64,000 bases of DNA from Paracoccaceae bacterium (GTDB lineage: Bacteria > Pseudomonadota > Alphaproteobacteria > Rhodobacterales > Rhodobacteraceae), in assembly GCA_006226775.1 (NCBI GenBank), contig SBGD01000093.1, positions 1-64,000 of the forward strand. Direction: 5' to 3'. Below the pieces are notes generated by a model that was not told where the DNA came from, did not search any database, and worked only from the letters and a program-made list of their open reading frames with translations. A program made the translations under genes and the position numbers. The number at the start of each line of letters is the position of its first letter. The first letter of the stretch is position 1. Below, in pieces: positions 1-10,348 of the stretch.

Positions 1-56
1 TCCGCGAAGGCGGCCGCACCGTGGGCTCGGGCGTGGTGTCGAAGATCATCGAGTGA
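1..56 (+). CDS. tuf: Elongation factor Tu, C-terminal fragment (truncated by window edge)
   Basis: Reads REGGRTVGSGVVSKIIE-stop, the conserved EF-Tu C-terminus, directly upstream of rpsJ. Confidence 0.9.
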   Translation, partial: REGGRTVGSGVVSKIIE

Positions 57-67
57 TCCGAGCGTTG

Positions 68-92
68 CGTCATCCCGGGCCTGACCCGGGAT
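68..92. repeat. REP-like palindrome cgtcatcccgggcctgacccgggat
   Basis: Same core recurs at 10427..10641, 26886..26959 and in variant form at 4758..4814. Confidence 0.75.
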
Positions 93-101
93 CTCCAAGA
101 A

Positions 102-129
102 AACCTGGCGGAGACCCCTCCGCCAGGTT
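102..129 (+). terminator. Hairpin downstream of tuf
   Basis: Perfect 12-bp arms aacctggcggag/ctccgccaggtt with accc loop; no strong T-tract. Confidence 0.5.
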
Positions 130-269
130 GCACTTTCAGGGTCGGCCTGCCATGAGGTCCCGGATCATGTCCGGGACCTGTGTCACAAGACCCGAACCGG
201 GGCCGATGAAGGGGCAGGGTGGTCCTGTCTCTTCCTCTCGGAACCCAACGCCAATGAAGGCTACGACCT

Positions 270-584
270 ATGCAAAGCCAAAACATTCGCATTCGGCTCA
301 AGGCGTTTGACTATCGCGTGCTCGATTCCAGCACGCAGGAGATCGTCAACACCGCCAAGCGGACCGGTGCCAACGTGCGCGGACCCATTCCGCTGCCGAA
401 CAAGATCGAGAAATTCACCGTTCTGCGTGGCCCCCACGTGAACAAGAAGTCGCGCGACCAGTTCGAGATCCGGACCCACAAGCGCCTGCTCGACATCGTC
501 GATCCGACCCCCCAGACCGTGGACGCGCTGATGAAGCTCGACCTCGCCGCTGGTGTGGATGTCGAGATCAAGCTGCAAGCGTAA
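270..584 (+). CDS. rpsJ: 30S ribosomal protein S10
   Basis: [19 protein letters not shown]...; first gene of S10 cluster. Confidence 0.98.
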   Translation: MQSQNIRIRLKAFDYRVLDSSTQEIVNTAKRTGANVRGPIPLPNKIEKFTVLRGPHVNKKSRDQFEIRTHKRLLDIVDPTPQTVDALMKLDLAAGVDVEIKLQA

Positions 585-597
585 GGAGGGCATGAAC

Positions 598-1470
598 ATG
601 ATGCGCTCTGGTATCATTGCAAAGAAAATCGGCATGACCCGCGTCTTCCAGGACGACGGTCGCCAGGTCCCCGTGACCGTGCTGCAGCTTGACGGCCTCC
701 AGGTCGTGGCCCAGCGCACCGCCGAGGAGCACGGCTATACCGCCGTCCAGCTCGGCGCCGGTTCCGCCAAGGTCACCCGCACCTCCAAGGCGATGCGCGG
801 CCATTTCTCGAAAGCCAATGTCGCGCCCAAGCGCAAGGTGGCCGAGTTCCGCGTTGCCCCCGAGGCGATGATCAGCATCGGTGAGGAAATCACCGCCGAT
901 CATTACTTCGAGGGCCAGTTCGTCGACGTGTCCGGCACCTCGATCGGTAAAGGCTTTGCCGGTGCCATGAAGCGGCACAACTTCGGCGGTCTGCGGGCCT
1001 CGCACGGTGTGTCGATCTCGCACCGCTCGCATGGTTCGACCGGCCAGTGCCAGGACCCGGGCAAGGTGTTCAAGGGCAAGAAGATGGCCGGCCACATGGG
1101 CGCGGTCCGCGTGACCACGCAGAACCTGCAGGTGGTCAAGACCGATGCCGACCGTGGCATCATCATGGTCAAGGGCGCCGTTCCCGGCTCCAAGGGCGGC
1201 TGGGTCACGGTGCGTGACGCGGTCAAGAAACCCTTCCCGGAGAACGCGATCCTGCCCGCCGGTCTGAGATCGGCCGCCGAGGAAGCCGCGAAAGCGGCCG
1301 AAGAGGCCGCAGCCGCTGCCGCCGCCGAGGCCGAAGCCGAAGCCAAGCGTCTGGCCGAGGAACAGGCCGCCGCCGAAGCCGAAGCGCTGAAAGCCGCAGA
1401 AGCCGAAATCGCCGCCGACAAGGCCGATGGTGGCGAGGCTGCGCCCGAGAAGAAGGAAGGCGAGGAATGA
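598..1470 (+). CDS. rplC: 50S ribosomal protein L3 with Ala/Glu-rich C-terminal extension
   Basis: M(M)[33 protein letters not shown]-type RBS at about 585..590; start chosen by RBS spacing. Confidence 0.95.
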   Translation: MMRSGIIAKKIGMTRVFQDDGRQVPVTVLQLDGLQVVAQRTAEEHGYTAVQLGAGSAKVTRTSKAMRGHFSKANVAPKRKVAEFRVAPEAMISIGEEITADHYFEGQFVDVSGTSIGKGFAGAMKRHNFGGLRASHGVSISHRSHGSTGQCQDPGKVFKGKKMAGHMGAVRVTTQNLQVVKTDADRGIIMVKGAVPGSKGGWVTVRDAVKKPFPENAILPAGLRSAAEEAAKAAEEAAAAAAAEAEAEAKRLAEEQAAAEAEALKAAEAEIAADKADGGEAAPEKKEGEE

Positions 1471-2084
1471 AACTCGACGTGATCAATCTCGACGGCGGCT
1501 CTGCCGGTTCGGTCGAGCTGGATGATGCGCTGTTCGGCCTCGAGCCCCGCGCCGACATCCTGCACCGCGTGGTCCGCTGGCAGCGCAACAATGCGCAGCA
1601 GGGCACCCACAAGGTCAAGACCCGCTCGGAAGTGAGCTATTCGACCAAGAAGATCTATCGCCAGAAGGGCACCGGCGGCGCACGCCACGGCGCGCGCTCG
1701 GCACCGATCTTCCGCAGCGGTGGCATCTACAAGGGCCCGATGCCCCGCAGCCACGGCCACGATCTGCCCAAGAAGGTCCGCAAGCTGGGCCTGATGCACG
1801 CGCTGTCGGCGAAAGCCAAGGCCGGGCAGCTGGTGGTGATCGACAATGCCACCTCCGAAGGCAAGACCAGTGCCCTGGCCAAGCAGATCAGGGAGCTGGG
1901 CTGGAAACGCGCGCTGGTGATCGACGGGGCCGAGGTCAACGAAGGCTTCGCCCAGGCCGCACGCAACATCGAAGGTCTGGACGTCCTGCCGTCGATGGGC
2001 GCAAACGTATACGATATCCTCAAGCGTGACACCCTGGTGCTCACCAAGGCGGGTATCGAAGCACTGGAGGCTCGTCTGAAATGA
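1467..2084 (+). CDS. rplD: 50S ribosomal protein L4
   Basis: [24 protein letters not shown]...; 4-bp overlap with rplC. Confidence 0.98.
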   Translation: MKLDVINLDGGSAGSVELDDALFGLEPRADILHRVVRWQRNNAQQGTHKVKTRSEVSYSTKKIYRQKGTGGARHGARSAPIFRSGGIYKGPMPRSHGHDLPKKVRKLGLMHALSAKAKAGQLVVIDNATSEGKTSALAKQIRELGWKRALVIDGAEVNEGFAQAARNIEGLDVLPSMGANVYDILKRDTLVLTKAGIEALEARLK

Positions 2085-2377
2085 GCGCGAAGGCAGAACA
2101 CTACGACGTGATCCGCAAGCCGATCATCACCGAGAAGACCACCATGGCGTCGGAACATGGCGCCGTGGTCTTCGAGGTGTCGATCGACGCCGCCAAACCC
2201 CAGATCAAGGAGGCCGTCGAGGCGCTCTTCGGTGTGAAGGTCAAGGCGGTGAACACCTCGATCACCAAGGGCAAGGTCAAGCGTTTCAAGGGCCAGATGG
2301 GCCGGCGCAAGAACGTCAAGAAGGCCTATGTGATGCTCGAAGAGGGCAATACCATCGACGTGACGACCGGTCTCTGA
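2081..2377 (+). CDS. rplW: 50S ribosomal protein L23
   Basis: [15 protein letters not shown]...; overlaps rplD stop. Confidence 0.98.
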   Translation: MSAKAEHYDVIRKPIITEKTTMASEHGAVVFEVSIDAAKPQIKEAVEALFGVKVKAVNTSITKGKVKRFKGQMGRRKNVKKAYVMLEEGNTIDVTTGL

Positions 2378-2402
2378 TCGGCCGCAAGGTCGCAAAAGAT
2401 CG

Positions 2403-2436
2403 AAAAGCCCCGGCCTGGTGACAGGTCGGGGCTTTT
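2403..2436. terminator. Bidirectional intrinsic terminator after rplW
   Basis: 15-bp stem (one G-T wobble) AAAAGCCCCGGCCTG-GTGA-CAGGTCGGGGCTTTT; lies between convergent rplW and the phasin gene. Confidence 0.9.
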
Positions 2437-2449
2437 GCTTGGCCGGATG

Positions 2450-2776
2450 TCAGAGCGGCACGTCGTCATAGCCGCGGGCGGTGCCATTGGCCTTGGCCAT
2501 GAGATTCATGAAGCGTTTCGCGCCTTCCGAATATTGTGCCATCGTGGATTCAAGGAAATCCGTCTGCACCTTGAGCAGATCCGCCGGCGTCTTGCAGTTC
2601 AGCAGGGCGCGCTGGGTTTCGAGGTCCTTTTCCAGGCGCTCGGTCATGAAGCTCACGCTTTCGTTGATGATCTCCTGCCATGCCTCGACGGCCTTCGGGC
2701 CGAAGGCGGTCATCGGGGTCATCAGGTCCGGCGTGTCGGTCCTGGTCCGGGCACGTTGTTGGGTCGATTGGGCCAT
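2450..2776 (-). CDS. Phasin-like protein
   Basis: MAQSTQQ...MTAFGPKAVEAWQEIINESVSFMTERLEKDLETQRALLNCKTPADLLKVQTDFLESTMAQYSEGAKRFM resembles phasin family helices. Confidence 0.75.
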   Translation of the reverse strand: MAQSTQQRARTRTDTPDLMTPMTAFGPKAVEAWQEIINESVSFMTERLEKDLETQRALLNCKTPADLLKVQTDFLESTMAQYSEGAKRFMNLMAKANGTARGYDDVPL

Positions 2777-2929
2777 TTTGGTGTCCTCCTGACAGTCTTG
2801 GCTTTGGTACATGGCAGGAGTCTAGCAGCTTGGCGGCAGGCGGGCTTTGACCTGGATCCCGGAGGGGCACCTTGAGACGAAATGGCGCGGGGTCCGGGGC
2901 GCAAGACCGGGGCGGGGCCGCGGTTGGTT

Positions 2930-2956
2930 CTAATAGGTATTTACAATGCCTATTAG
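2930..2956. promoter_or_regulatory. Inverted repeat CTAATAGG-N11-CCTATTAG, putative operator
   Basis: Perfect 8-bp arms in AT-rich intergenic stretch upstream of the small ORF at 3003 and divergent phasin gene. Confidence 0.55.
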
Positions 2957-3002
2957 AAGGCGCTAGATGGCCCAAGCCCGAAACGCAACAAGGAATCTCC
3001 CC

Positions 3003-3164
3003 ATGACCCTGTCCGAAGTCTTTCTCTGGCCGGGAACCAAGGTCTGTGAACGTCTGGGTGTCGATCCCGAGGCCGATGCGGGCCTGGTCCGCTGGTTGAT
3101 CAACTCGCTGGTCTACCTCGTGCTGGCGCTGGTGGTGGTCTGGGCCATCGTCACAGTCGTCTGA
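3003..3164 (+). CDS. Small single-TM protein
   Basis: MTLSEVFLWPGTKVCERLGVDPEADAGLVRWLINSLVYLVLALVVVWAIVTVV; longer start at 2967 possible. Confidence 0.55.
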   Translation: MTLSEVFLWPGTKVCERLGVDPEADAGLVRWLINSLVYLVLALVVVWAIVTVV

Positions 3165-3282
3165 CCTGACCCCCGTCCGAGACGCCGTGTCGCGGCCCCT
3201 GTGCGCGCGGTCAGATACCCCGGTCCCGAGTGGGGACGACCCGCGCCTTTAAGGGCGGGCCGGGCCGTGGCTATGGACGCAC

Positions 3283-4473
3283 CTAGGCGGTGGAGGGCGT
3301 CATGAGGTGGGCCGCCTTGAAAAACAGCATGTCCGCGTTCTCGAAGCCCTCGAACCGCTCGCTGATGCGGGCGTGGTCGCGGGGGTCCTGGACGCGCGCG
3401 GGCCTCGGGGATTGCGATCGGTCGATCGTGGGGCAGTTGGAAATGCGCCGGGGCAGGAGGCGGTCGCCCTCGGCAAAGGCGGCGCAGGGCAGCAGGCCCA
3501 GGTCGTAGCTGGCCCAGTGGCGCTGTCCGTCCTTCAGAAAGAAGGGCGATTCGTGCAAGGCTGCCTTGATTGCATCGCGAATCCGGTCCAGTTGCACGAA
3601 CTGCTCGCGCGTGATCGGCAGCAGGAGCGTTGCCCGGTCCATGAGGCCGAGGGTCCGGATCTCGGGCAGGGCGCCGCTGAGCCGCAGCATCACGGCATCG
3701 CGCACCAGGTTGAAGTCGGTTCCGGCATGACGGCCTTTCAACCGCTCCAGATCCCAAAGCCGCAGGCACAGGACCGAATGCGCCGTGCCGGACTGGCCGA
3801 GCAGCGCGCTCAGCCGGATCTCGCGGGTGAAGGCGGGAAGCGTCAGGACGTCGACATTGCGCTTTTTCAGCGCGCTGCGCGTGTTGCGGCGCGACAGGCT
3901 GTCCAGCAGCACCCCGCGATCGATCAGCCAGACCAGGGCGGGCAGGAGGACGAGGTAGAGGCCCACAAGCAGCGGCGCCGCATAGGTGAAGAACCAGCCG
4001 CGCACCGGGTCGGGCAGGGCGACGCCGACCCCGACCGAGGTCGCGACCAGCCCGCCCAGGGCCAGGCGGGCCAGCAGCGGGCGCATGGGCCAGCGCGCGC
4101 GGGCGTGTTTCCACAGCGCCGCCGCACCGGCCGCCCAGGCCATGGCGACGATGCCGGTCCACATGCCCGTCCCGCCGACCCCGGCCCGCGCCAGTGCGGC
4201 CATGGCCACGGCAACCAGCGCCGCGCGCCAGTTGAGAAAGGCACCCGCAAGCGCAAGCGGAAGATTGCGCAGGTCGAAGATGAACCCGGCAAAGGGTTCG
4301 ATCGGATGGAACAATTGCGCGGTCGCCGTGGCGCCCAGCACGATCCCGGCCGGCAGATCGCCGAAGCCGGTGGTCTGCCCCCAGGCCTTGAGGTTGATCA
4401 ACATGCAGGCCACGAAAAATATCAGGCCACAGGCGGCAAGCAGCGCCCCGGCGGCCGCGAATTCTTCAATCAT
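3283..4473 (-). CDS. Membrane protein with 5TM-5TMR_LYT-like sensor region and degenerate GGDEF-like C-terminus
   Basis: N-terminal TM segments with [51 protein letters not shown]-terminal region resembles GGDEF fold but lacks a GG(D/E)EF motif. Confidence 0.6.
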   Translation of the reverse strand: MIEEFAAAGALLAACGLIFFVACMLINLKAWGQTTGFGDLPAGIVLGATATAQLFHPIEPFAGFIFDLRNLPLALAGAFLNWRAALVAVAMAALARAGVGGTGMWTGIVAMAWAAGAAALWKHARARWPMRPLLARLALGGLVATSVGVGVALPDPVRGWFFTYAAPLLVGLYLVLLPALVWLIDRGVLLDSLSRRNTRSALKKRNVDVLTLPAFTREIRLSALLGQSGTAHSVLCLRLWDLERLKGRHAGTDFNLVRDAVMLRLSGALPEIRTLGLMDRATLLLPITREQFVQLDRIRDAIKAALHESPFFLKDGQRHWASYDLGLLPCAAFAEGDRLLPRRISNCPTIDRSQSPRPARVQDPRDHARISERFEGFENADMLFFKAAHLMTPSTA

Positions 4474-4757
4474 GTGGTTTTGCCCCCTTTAAGACAAACG
4501 AACTCGGTGTCGCGGCGCAGAAAACACCCGGGCCAGTTAAGAAAGGGTTCTGCCGCTGCCGGAAGATCGGGAAAATTGGCAACAACAGGGCAAGACGCAG
4601 GCGAAATCCGGGCGCTGCCATCCCCCGTGCCATCGGGCTTGACCCCGTCCCCCCCATCCCCTATCAGACCCCATCCACGCCGCCCCGGATTCGTCTGGGG
4701 CTGTGTGTTTTTTGCCGGTCCGGCGTCTCGCGCCGGAGGGCAAAGCCAGCACACCCC

Positions 4758-4814
4758 GTCCCGGACCTGATCCGGGACCTCTTGGGCCATGAGGCCCCGG
4801 GTCAGGCCCGGGGC
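4758..4814. repeat. Two adjacent REP-like palindromes
   Basis: gtcccgga-cctga-tccgggac and gccccggg-tcagg-cccggggc. Confidence 0.7.
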
Positions 4815-4934
4815 GCGACGGACGGGGCGGATGGCGCACGAACCGGGGACCTTCGGGGCCCTATACCCTGGCGCACAAGCGCCCAAACATCGCGGGGCGT
4901 AAAGTCCCGCATTGCTAAACGGAAGACAGAAAGC

Positions 4935-5777
4935 ATGGCACTCAAGTCGTATAAGCCGACGACGCCGGGCCAGCGCGGGCTGGTGCTGATCGACCGTTCG
5001 GAGCTGTGGAAAGGACGCCCTGTCAAATCCCTCACCGAGGGTCTGACGAAATCGGGCGGCCGGAACAACACCGGACGTATCACCTCGCGCCGTCGCGGCG
5101 GCGGGGCAAAACGCCTCTACCGGATCGTTGATTTCAGACGCAACAAGCATGACGTCGAAGCCGTCGTGATGCGCATCGAATATGACCCCAACCGCACCGC
5201 CTTCATCGCGCTGGTCCAGTACATGGACGGCGATCAGGCCTATATCCTCGCGCCCCAGCGGATCGCGATCGGCGACAAGATCGTGGCCTCGGCCCGGGCC
5301 GACATCAAGCCCGGCAACGCGATGCCCTTCTCGGGGATGCCGATCGGCACGATCGTCCACAATATCGAGCTCAAGCCCGGCAAGGGCGGCCAGATCGCGC
5401 GCGCCGCGGGCACCTATGCCCAGTTCGTCGGTCGGGACGGCGGCTACGCCCAGATCCGCCTCAGCTCGGGCGAGCTGCGCCTGGTGCGCCAGGAATGCAT
5501 GGCCACCGTCGGTGCCGTGTCCAACCCCGACAACTCGAACCAGAACTTCGGCAAGGCCGGCCGGATGCGCCACTACGGCAAGCGTCCCTCGGTTCGCGGT
5601 GTCGTGATGAACCCGATCGACCACCCGCATGGTGGTGGTGAAGGCCGGACCTCGGGTGGCCGTCACCCGGTGACCCCCTGGGGCAAGCCGACCAAGGGCA
5701 AACGCACCCGTAACACCAACAAGGCGTCGCAGAAGCTTATCCTGCGCTCGCGTCACGCCAAGAAGAAGGGTCGCTGA
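4935..5777 (+). CDS. rplB: 50S ribosomal protein L2
   Basis: [27 protein letters not shown]... Confidence 0.98.
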   Translation: MALKSYKPTTPGQRGLVLIDRSELWKGRPVKSLTEGLTKSGGRNNTGRITSRRRGGGAKRLYRIVDFRRNKHDVEAVVMRIEYDPNRTAFIALVQYMDGDQAYILAPQRIAIGDKIVASARADIKPGNAMPFSGMPIGTIVHNIELKPGKGGQIARAAGTYAQFVGRDGGYAQIRLSSGELRLVRQECMATVGAVSNPDNSNQNFGKAGRMRHYGKRPSVRGVVMNPIDHPHGGGEGRTSGGRHPVTPWGKPTKGKRTRNTNKASQKLILRSRHAKKKGR

Positions 5778-5780
5778 TAC

Positions 5781-6059
5781 ATGTCGCGCTCTGTTTGGAA
5801 AGGCCCCTTTGTCGATGCTTACGTGCTGAAGAAAGCCGAAGCCTCGCGCGAGTCGGGCCGCAACGAAGTCATCAAGATCTGGTCGCGCCGCTCGACGATC
5901 CTGCCCCAGTTCGTGGGCCTGACGTTCGGCGTCTACAACGGCCAGAAGCATATCCCTGTCAACGTCAGCGAAGACATGATCGGTCAGAAGTTCGGTGAAT
6001 ATTCGCCGACGCGGACCTATTACGGTCATGCCGCCGACAAGAAAGCGAAGCGGAAGTAA
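5781..6059 (+). CDS. rpsS: 30S ribosomal protein S19
   Basis: [20 protein letters not shown]... Confidence 0.98.
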   Translation: MSRSVWKGPFVDAYVLKKAEASRESGRNEVIKIWSRRSTILPQFVGLTFGVYNGQKHIPVNVSEDMIGQKFGEYSPTRTYYGHAADKKAKRK

Positions 6060-6062
6060 GTC

Positions 6063-6443
6063 ATGGGCAAGGAAAAGAACCCCCGCCGCGTGGCCGACAA
6101 CGAAGCAATGGCAAAACTGCGGATGCTTCGCACGTCCCCGCAAAAGCTCAACCTCGTCGCCGGTCTGATCCGCGGCAAGAAGGTGGAAAAGGCGCTGAAC
6201 GACCTGGCCTTCTCGAAGAAGCGGATTGCCGTCGACGTTCGCAAGTGCCTGCAGTCGGCCATCGCCAACGCCGAGAACAACCATGGTCTCGACGTCGACG
6301 AGCTGATCGTGGCCGAGGCCTATGTCGGCAAGAACCTGATCATGAAACGCGGTCGTCCGCGCGCCCGTGGCCGGTTCGGCAAGATCCACAAGCCGTTCTC
6401 GGAAATCACCATCAAGGTGCGTCAGATCGAGGAGCAAGCCTAA
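6063..6443 (+). CDS. rplV: 50S ribosomal protein L22
   Basis: [35 protein letters not shown]... Confidence 0.98.
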   Translation: MGKEKNPRRVADNEAMAKLRMLRTSPQKLNLVAGLIRGKKVEKALNDLAFSKKRIAVDVRKCLQSAIANAENNHGLDVDELIVAEAYVGKNLIMKRGRPRARGRFGKIHKPFSEITIKVRQIEEQA

Positions 6444-7150
6444 TGGGTAACAAGACCAATCCGATCGGGATGCGCCTCCAGATCAACCGCACCTGGGACA
6501 GCCGCTGGTACGCCGATACCAAGGATTACGGGGATCTCCTGCTGGAAGACCTCGCCATCCGCGACTTCATCCATGAAGAGTGCAAGCAGGCCGGGATCGC
6601 CCGGGTGATCATCGAGCGTCCGCACAAGAAGTGCCGCGTCACGATCCACACCGCGCGCCCCGGCGTCATCATCGGCAAGAAAGGCGCGGACATCGAGACG
6701 CTGCGCAAGAAGATCGCCGCGATGACCGACAGCGAGTTGCACCTCAATATCGTGGAAGTGCGCAAGCCCGAGCTGGATGCCCGCCTTGTCGGCGAAAGCA
6801 TCGCCCAGCAGCTCGAGCGTCGGGTGTCCTTCCGCCGTGCGATGAAACGCGCGGTGCAGAACGCCATGCGCATGGGAGCGCTCGGCATCCGGGTCAACGT
6901 CGCGGGCCGCCTTGGCGGGGCCGAGATTGCCCGGACCGAATGGTACCGCGAAGGCCGCGTGCCGCTTCACACCCTGCGGGCCGATATCGACCACGCGCAT
7001 GTCGAGGCGGTCACCGCCTATGGCATCATCGGGATCAAGGTCTGGATCTTCAAAGGCGAGATCCTCGAGCATGACCCGCAAGCGCGTGACCGCAAGGCAC
7101 AGGAACTCCAGGACGGTCCGGCCCCGCGTGGCGCCGGTGGCCGTCGCTAA
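6443..7150 (+). CDS. rpsC: 30S ribosomal protein S3
   Basis: [24 protein letters not shown]...; TAATG overlap with rplV stop. Confidence 0.98.
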   Translation: MGNKTNPIGMRLQINRTWDSRWYADTKDYGDLLLEDLAIRDFIHEECKQAGIARVIIERPHKKCRVTIHTARPGVIIGKKGADIETLRKKIAAMTDSELHLNIVEVRKPELDARLVGESIAQQLERRVSFRRAMKRAVQNAMRMGALGIRVNVAGRLGGAEIARTEWYREGRVPLHTLRADIDHAHVEAVTAYGIIGIKVWIFKGEILEHDPQARDRKAQELQDGPAPRGAGGRR

Positions 7151-7162
7151 GGGAGAGAAACC

Positions 7163-7576
7163 ATGCTTCAACCGAAACGCACCAAATTCCGCAAGATGTT
7201 CAAGGGCCGGATCTCCGGCGAGGCAAAAGGCGGGTCGGATCTCAACTTCGGCACCTACGGCCTCAAGGCGACCCAGCCCGAGCGTGTGACCGCACGCCAG
7301 ATCGAAGCCGCCCGCCGGGCCATGACGCGCCACATGAAGCGTCAGGGCCGCGTCTGGATCCGCATCTTCCCGGACACCCCGGTCAGCTCCAAGCCCACCG
7401 AGGTCCGGATGGGCAAGGGCAAGGGCTCGGTGGATTTCTGGGCCGCCAAGGTCAAGCCCGGCCGGGTGATGTTCGAGATCGACGGCGTCGGCGAGGACAT
7501 CGCGCGTGAAGCGCTGCGCCTGGCAGCGATGAAACTGCCGATCAAGACCCGGATCGTGGTCCGCGAGGACTGGTAA
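7163..7576 (+). CDS. rplP: 50S ribosomal protein L16
   Basis: [24 protein letters not shown]... Confidence 0.98.
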   Translation: MLQPKRTKFRKMFKGRISGEAKGGSDLNFGTYGLKATQPERVTARQIEAARRAMTRHMKRQGRVWIRIFPDTPVSSKPTEVRMGKGKGSVDFWAAKVKPGRVMFEIDGVGEDIAREALRLAAMKLPIKTRIVVREDW

Positions 7577-7621
7577 CGAGTGGTGGGTCGAAAACCCACC
7601 CTGTGGACAGAGGCCCCCGTC

Positions 7622-7630
7622 GAGCGATCG
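7622..7630. repeat. Left copy of 9-bp target-site duplication GAGCGATCG
   Basis: Identical to 10375..10383, immediately outside the inverted repeats. Confidence 0.93.
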
Positions 7631-7661
7631 TGGCTCGTTCCGGGTTTTGGGACATAACTGC

Positions 7662-7700
7662 AACGGCTACCGAGAAAATTCTCGGTAGCCGTTTGATTTT
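7662..7700 (+). terminator. Hairpin with T-rich tail just inside left TIR
   Basis: Perfect 15-bp arms AACGGCTACCGAGAA-aa-TTCTCGGTAGCCGTT followed by tgatttt. Confidence 0.75.
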
Positions 7701-7867
7701 AAGGATATATTTTACCGGGTCGCTTACACGAGCTTCGGGACTTTTGTCCCGGCGCAACAGTAAGCAGAAAAATCGTTTTGGGATTTCGTCGCCAAGGAAA
7801 ATGGCCAACATCCCATTCGGTCCCGGAGGCCTTCTTGACAAATCAATACCGACAGATCGGAGATCGA

Positions 7868-10234
7868 ATGGTCAAGAAGCTCAAGCAGCTGAAGCTTTTT
7901 CAAGTCTACCCTGCCGTGCTGGCAGATTTCAACCTCAATACCTGCGGTGACCCGGACTGCGGCAACTTCGGCGTTGCGCCGGACTTCGCAATCCCTGAGT
8001 TCAAAGGAAAAAACGCTGCGCAACGCAAGCAGGCGGCCTCGGCGAGCATCCCGGCCCTGACGACCGGGCTCGGCTCCTACACCATGTCGAGCGACGATCA
8101 TCATCCGCGTATTTCGGAGGCCTTCGAATACGCCGGCGATCCGGTCGGCTGGGATGACGGCCGATCCATGGAGTGCGGTCATCAACGCGGCAACGGCGTT
8201 TGCGACATCAGCTTTTCGATCATGTCGAACGAGCACTTCCTGGAAGAATATTATCGACTGCTCTTTGCTGGCGGCTGCCTTGAAGGGCCGGTGTGCGGCG
8301 CGTGCGGCGCGCGGTATCTCGAGAACTCCGACGAGTTCATATTCAATGGCACGCACGGGAAGCTGGCACCAAATGGCAATCGCCGAAAGGCGAAACCATC
8401 GGGGTTTCGGATGATCCACCGTCCCTGCAAAGGCAAGCGTGGCGCGAGGATCTCCGTATCGCTGGATCACCAAGCACAGAAGGAGCTGCGCGATAACGTC
8501 CGCATCCTGAGATGCATCGTCAACGGCGACAGCATCACGACCATGCGCCGTGTTCTGGCTGACCCCGACACCGGGAAGCAGATCGGCGTGAGCCGCCTTT
8601 ACAGCCGCATCTTCTGGTTGGAGAAAACCTTGCTCGCCTTCGAGCGTGCGAAGCTGAAGGAATGGAAGCAGCGAGTGGAGGCGTCCGACCGCTTCAGCCA
8701 CATGCGGATCGCCCACGACGACGTCACGATCTCGGTCAACTGGGAAAGCCGCTTCGATCGACGGCTGACGCCCCTCCAGTTTTCGGTCTCCGCCGACATT
8801 CGGAGCGGATATGTCTTCCGGATCGACGCAAACTTCGACCCGAATGTCGATCCCGTGGAGTTCATCCAAGAGCACTATCTCGACGACACAGGCCAGCCCA
8901 CGAACCTCCGGCAACATTACTCCCAGAAATCGGGCGTCACCTTCACCGCACCCAAGATGCAGTTCCAGCGCCCGAGCGGGCGGCTCGATGAGGCCATGCT
9001 ATTCGCCAGCGCGGAAGGCCGCTGGAGGGTGTTCTCCGAGCGTGTGCAGAATGCATACGAAAAGACCGTGAATGCCGGCTTCGCCCTTCCCCCTGAGGCC
9101 CAGGAAAAGATCGCTGAAGCCGACGACAAGAGATATCAGCTGGACCAGATCCGGCAGGGGTATTTCGGCTTCCACGACACGGATCGCGACTTTCGGGGCA
9201 GCTTCAATGGGAGCGTTGTGAAGCCGACATACACCAAGGCGGCGCATCTTGCCTGCCTCCGGGATATGCTGCCCAAGGGCAAGATTACGTTGGTCGGTGA
9301 GCAGGAGGCGGCGATGGTGCGCGTCGTGCCACACGTATTCCGCGACATGATCAACGAAGACATGTTCGAGTGGTTCGTGATCTCCTTCGACAAAGAAGTC
9401 TCCGCACCCAAAAGCAAGGAGCGTATGGCCCGTTTCACTGAGGGGCTGGAGGCCTTCAAGGAAAGAGCGCGGGCAAAGCTCGGCGACGATATTTCGGATC
9501 GGGAACTCTTGGAGCACTATTGCACCAAGCGGATGTCAACAGCCTGCATCGAGGGACGAAATGGCACGAAATACTCGCATGCGATCCCGAACTTCCAGTC
9601 TCGCCAGTTCCCCCAGGTCTGGATAAAGACGCCGGCTCAGTATTTCGGGGAGACACAGAAAGTCGTGGGGTTTCCTGTCCTGCGAAAGAAGTATCGAGAC
9701 CCTTTGAAGAAGCTGGCTTTCGACCAGAAGGTCCATGACCCTGAACTCTGCGCAGCGCTGACGCGACGAGCCCTGAAAGCGACCATTCAGCCCGTATCGA
9801 CCTTCATGAGTTCCTTGCGCCATCGCACAAGCCCGTCGAAAAGGGCCGGCGGTAAGGGAGCGCGGACAGGTCCTGCATATATCAATGGAGCAGTCTTCAA
9901 TCCTGCCGTGTTGATGGCGTTTCTCAACATTTTTCGGATCTACTACAACTGGTTCGAGCCACGTCAATACAAGGGGCCGGGCGCGGCTGCCGGAAGCGAA
10001 TCTCCGGTCCCAGCAGGAATGTCCTCCATCCGTATCCCGGGCACCAAAGAGACGCTCGAGATCCCGAAAATGGCGACGACGACACCGGTCATGCTGACTC
10101 CGGCAATGCGGCTTGGGGCAGATCCGGAGAAATCGAACGGGCAACCTCGCAAGGCACCTGACCCGAGGCGCGTTCTCTATCGGCCTTGGCTCTATCACGG
10201 CACGCCGTTGTGGAGGAAGTTCGAGGACCGGTAG
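7868..10234 (+). CDS. Putative zinc-ribbon DDE-type transposase (~788 aa)
   Basis: CGDPDCGNFG and VCGACGARYL...HRPC Cys/His motifs, HTH-like region, acidic RNase-H-like blocks (SADIRSGYVFRIDANFDP; LVGEQEAAMVRVV), C-terminal NPAVLMAFLNIFRIYYNWFEPRQY; only ORF of the IS. ORF track uses an upstream TTG at 7778; ATG 7868 preferred. Confidence 0.8.
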   Translation: MVKKLKQLKLFQVYPAVLADFNLNTCGDPDCGNFGVAPDFAIPEFKGKNAAQRKQAASASIPALTTGLGSYTMSSDDHHPRISEAFEYAGDPVGWDDGRSMECGHQRGNGVCDISFSIMSNEHFLEEYYRLLFAGGCLEGPVCGACGARYLENSDEFIFNGTHGKLAPNGNRRKAKPSGFRMIHRPCKGKRGARISVSLDHQAQKELRDNVRILRCIVNGDSITTMRRVLADPDTGKQIGVSRLYSRIFWLEKTLLAFERAKLKEWKQRVEASDRFSHMRIAHDDVTISVNWESRFDRRLTPLQFSVSADIRSGYVFRIDANFDPNVDPVEFIQEHYLDDTGQPTNLRQHYSQKSGVTFTAPKMQFQRPSGRLDEAMLFASAEGRWRVFSERVQNAYEKTVNAGFALPPEAQEKIAEADDKRYQLDQIRQGYFGFHDTDRDFRGSFNGSVVKPTYTKAAHLACLRDMLPKGKITLVGEQEAAMVRVVPHVFRDMINEDMFEWFVISFDKEVSAPKSKERMARFTEGLEAFKERARAKLGDDISDRELLEHYCTKRMSTACIEGRNGTKYSHAIPNFQSRQFPQVWIKTPAQYFGETQKVVGFPVLRKKYRDPLKKLAFDQKVHDPELCAALTRRALKATIQPVSTFMSSLRHRTSPSKRAGGKGARTGPAYINGAVFNPAVLMAFLNIFRIYYNWFEPRQYKGPGAAAGSESPVPAGMSSIRIPGTKETLEIPKMATTTPVMLTPAMRLGADPEKSNGQPRKAPDPRRVLYRPWLYHGTPLWRKFEDR

Positions 10235-10317
10235 ACGGCCTATGAGTTGAACCTTCGCCATCCGGAAGATGTGAACAAGGTTGGGCTCAAGAGCGAGGCC
10301 GGGTCGCCGAAAAGTTG

Positions 10318-10348
10318 AGGGCTGGGAAACAGATCGTTTCCCAGCCCT
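10318..10348. repeat. Hairpin just inside right TIR
   Basis: Perfect 13-bp arms AGGGCTGGGAAAC-agatc-GTTTCCCAGCCCT. Confidence 0.8.
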
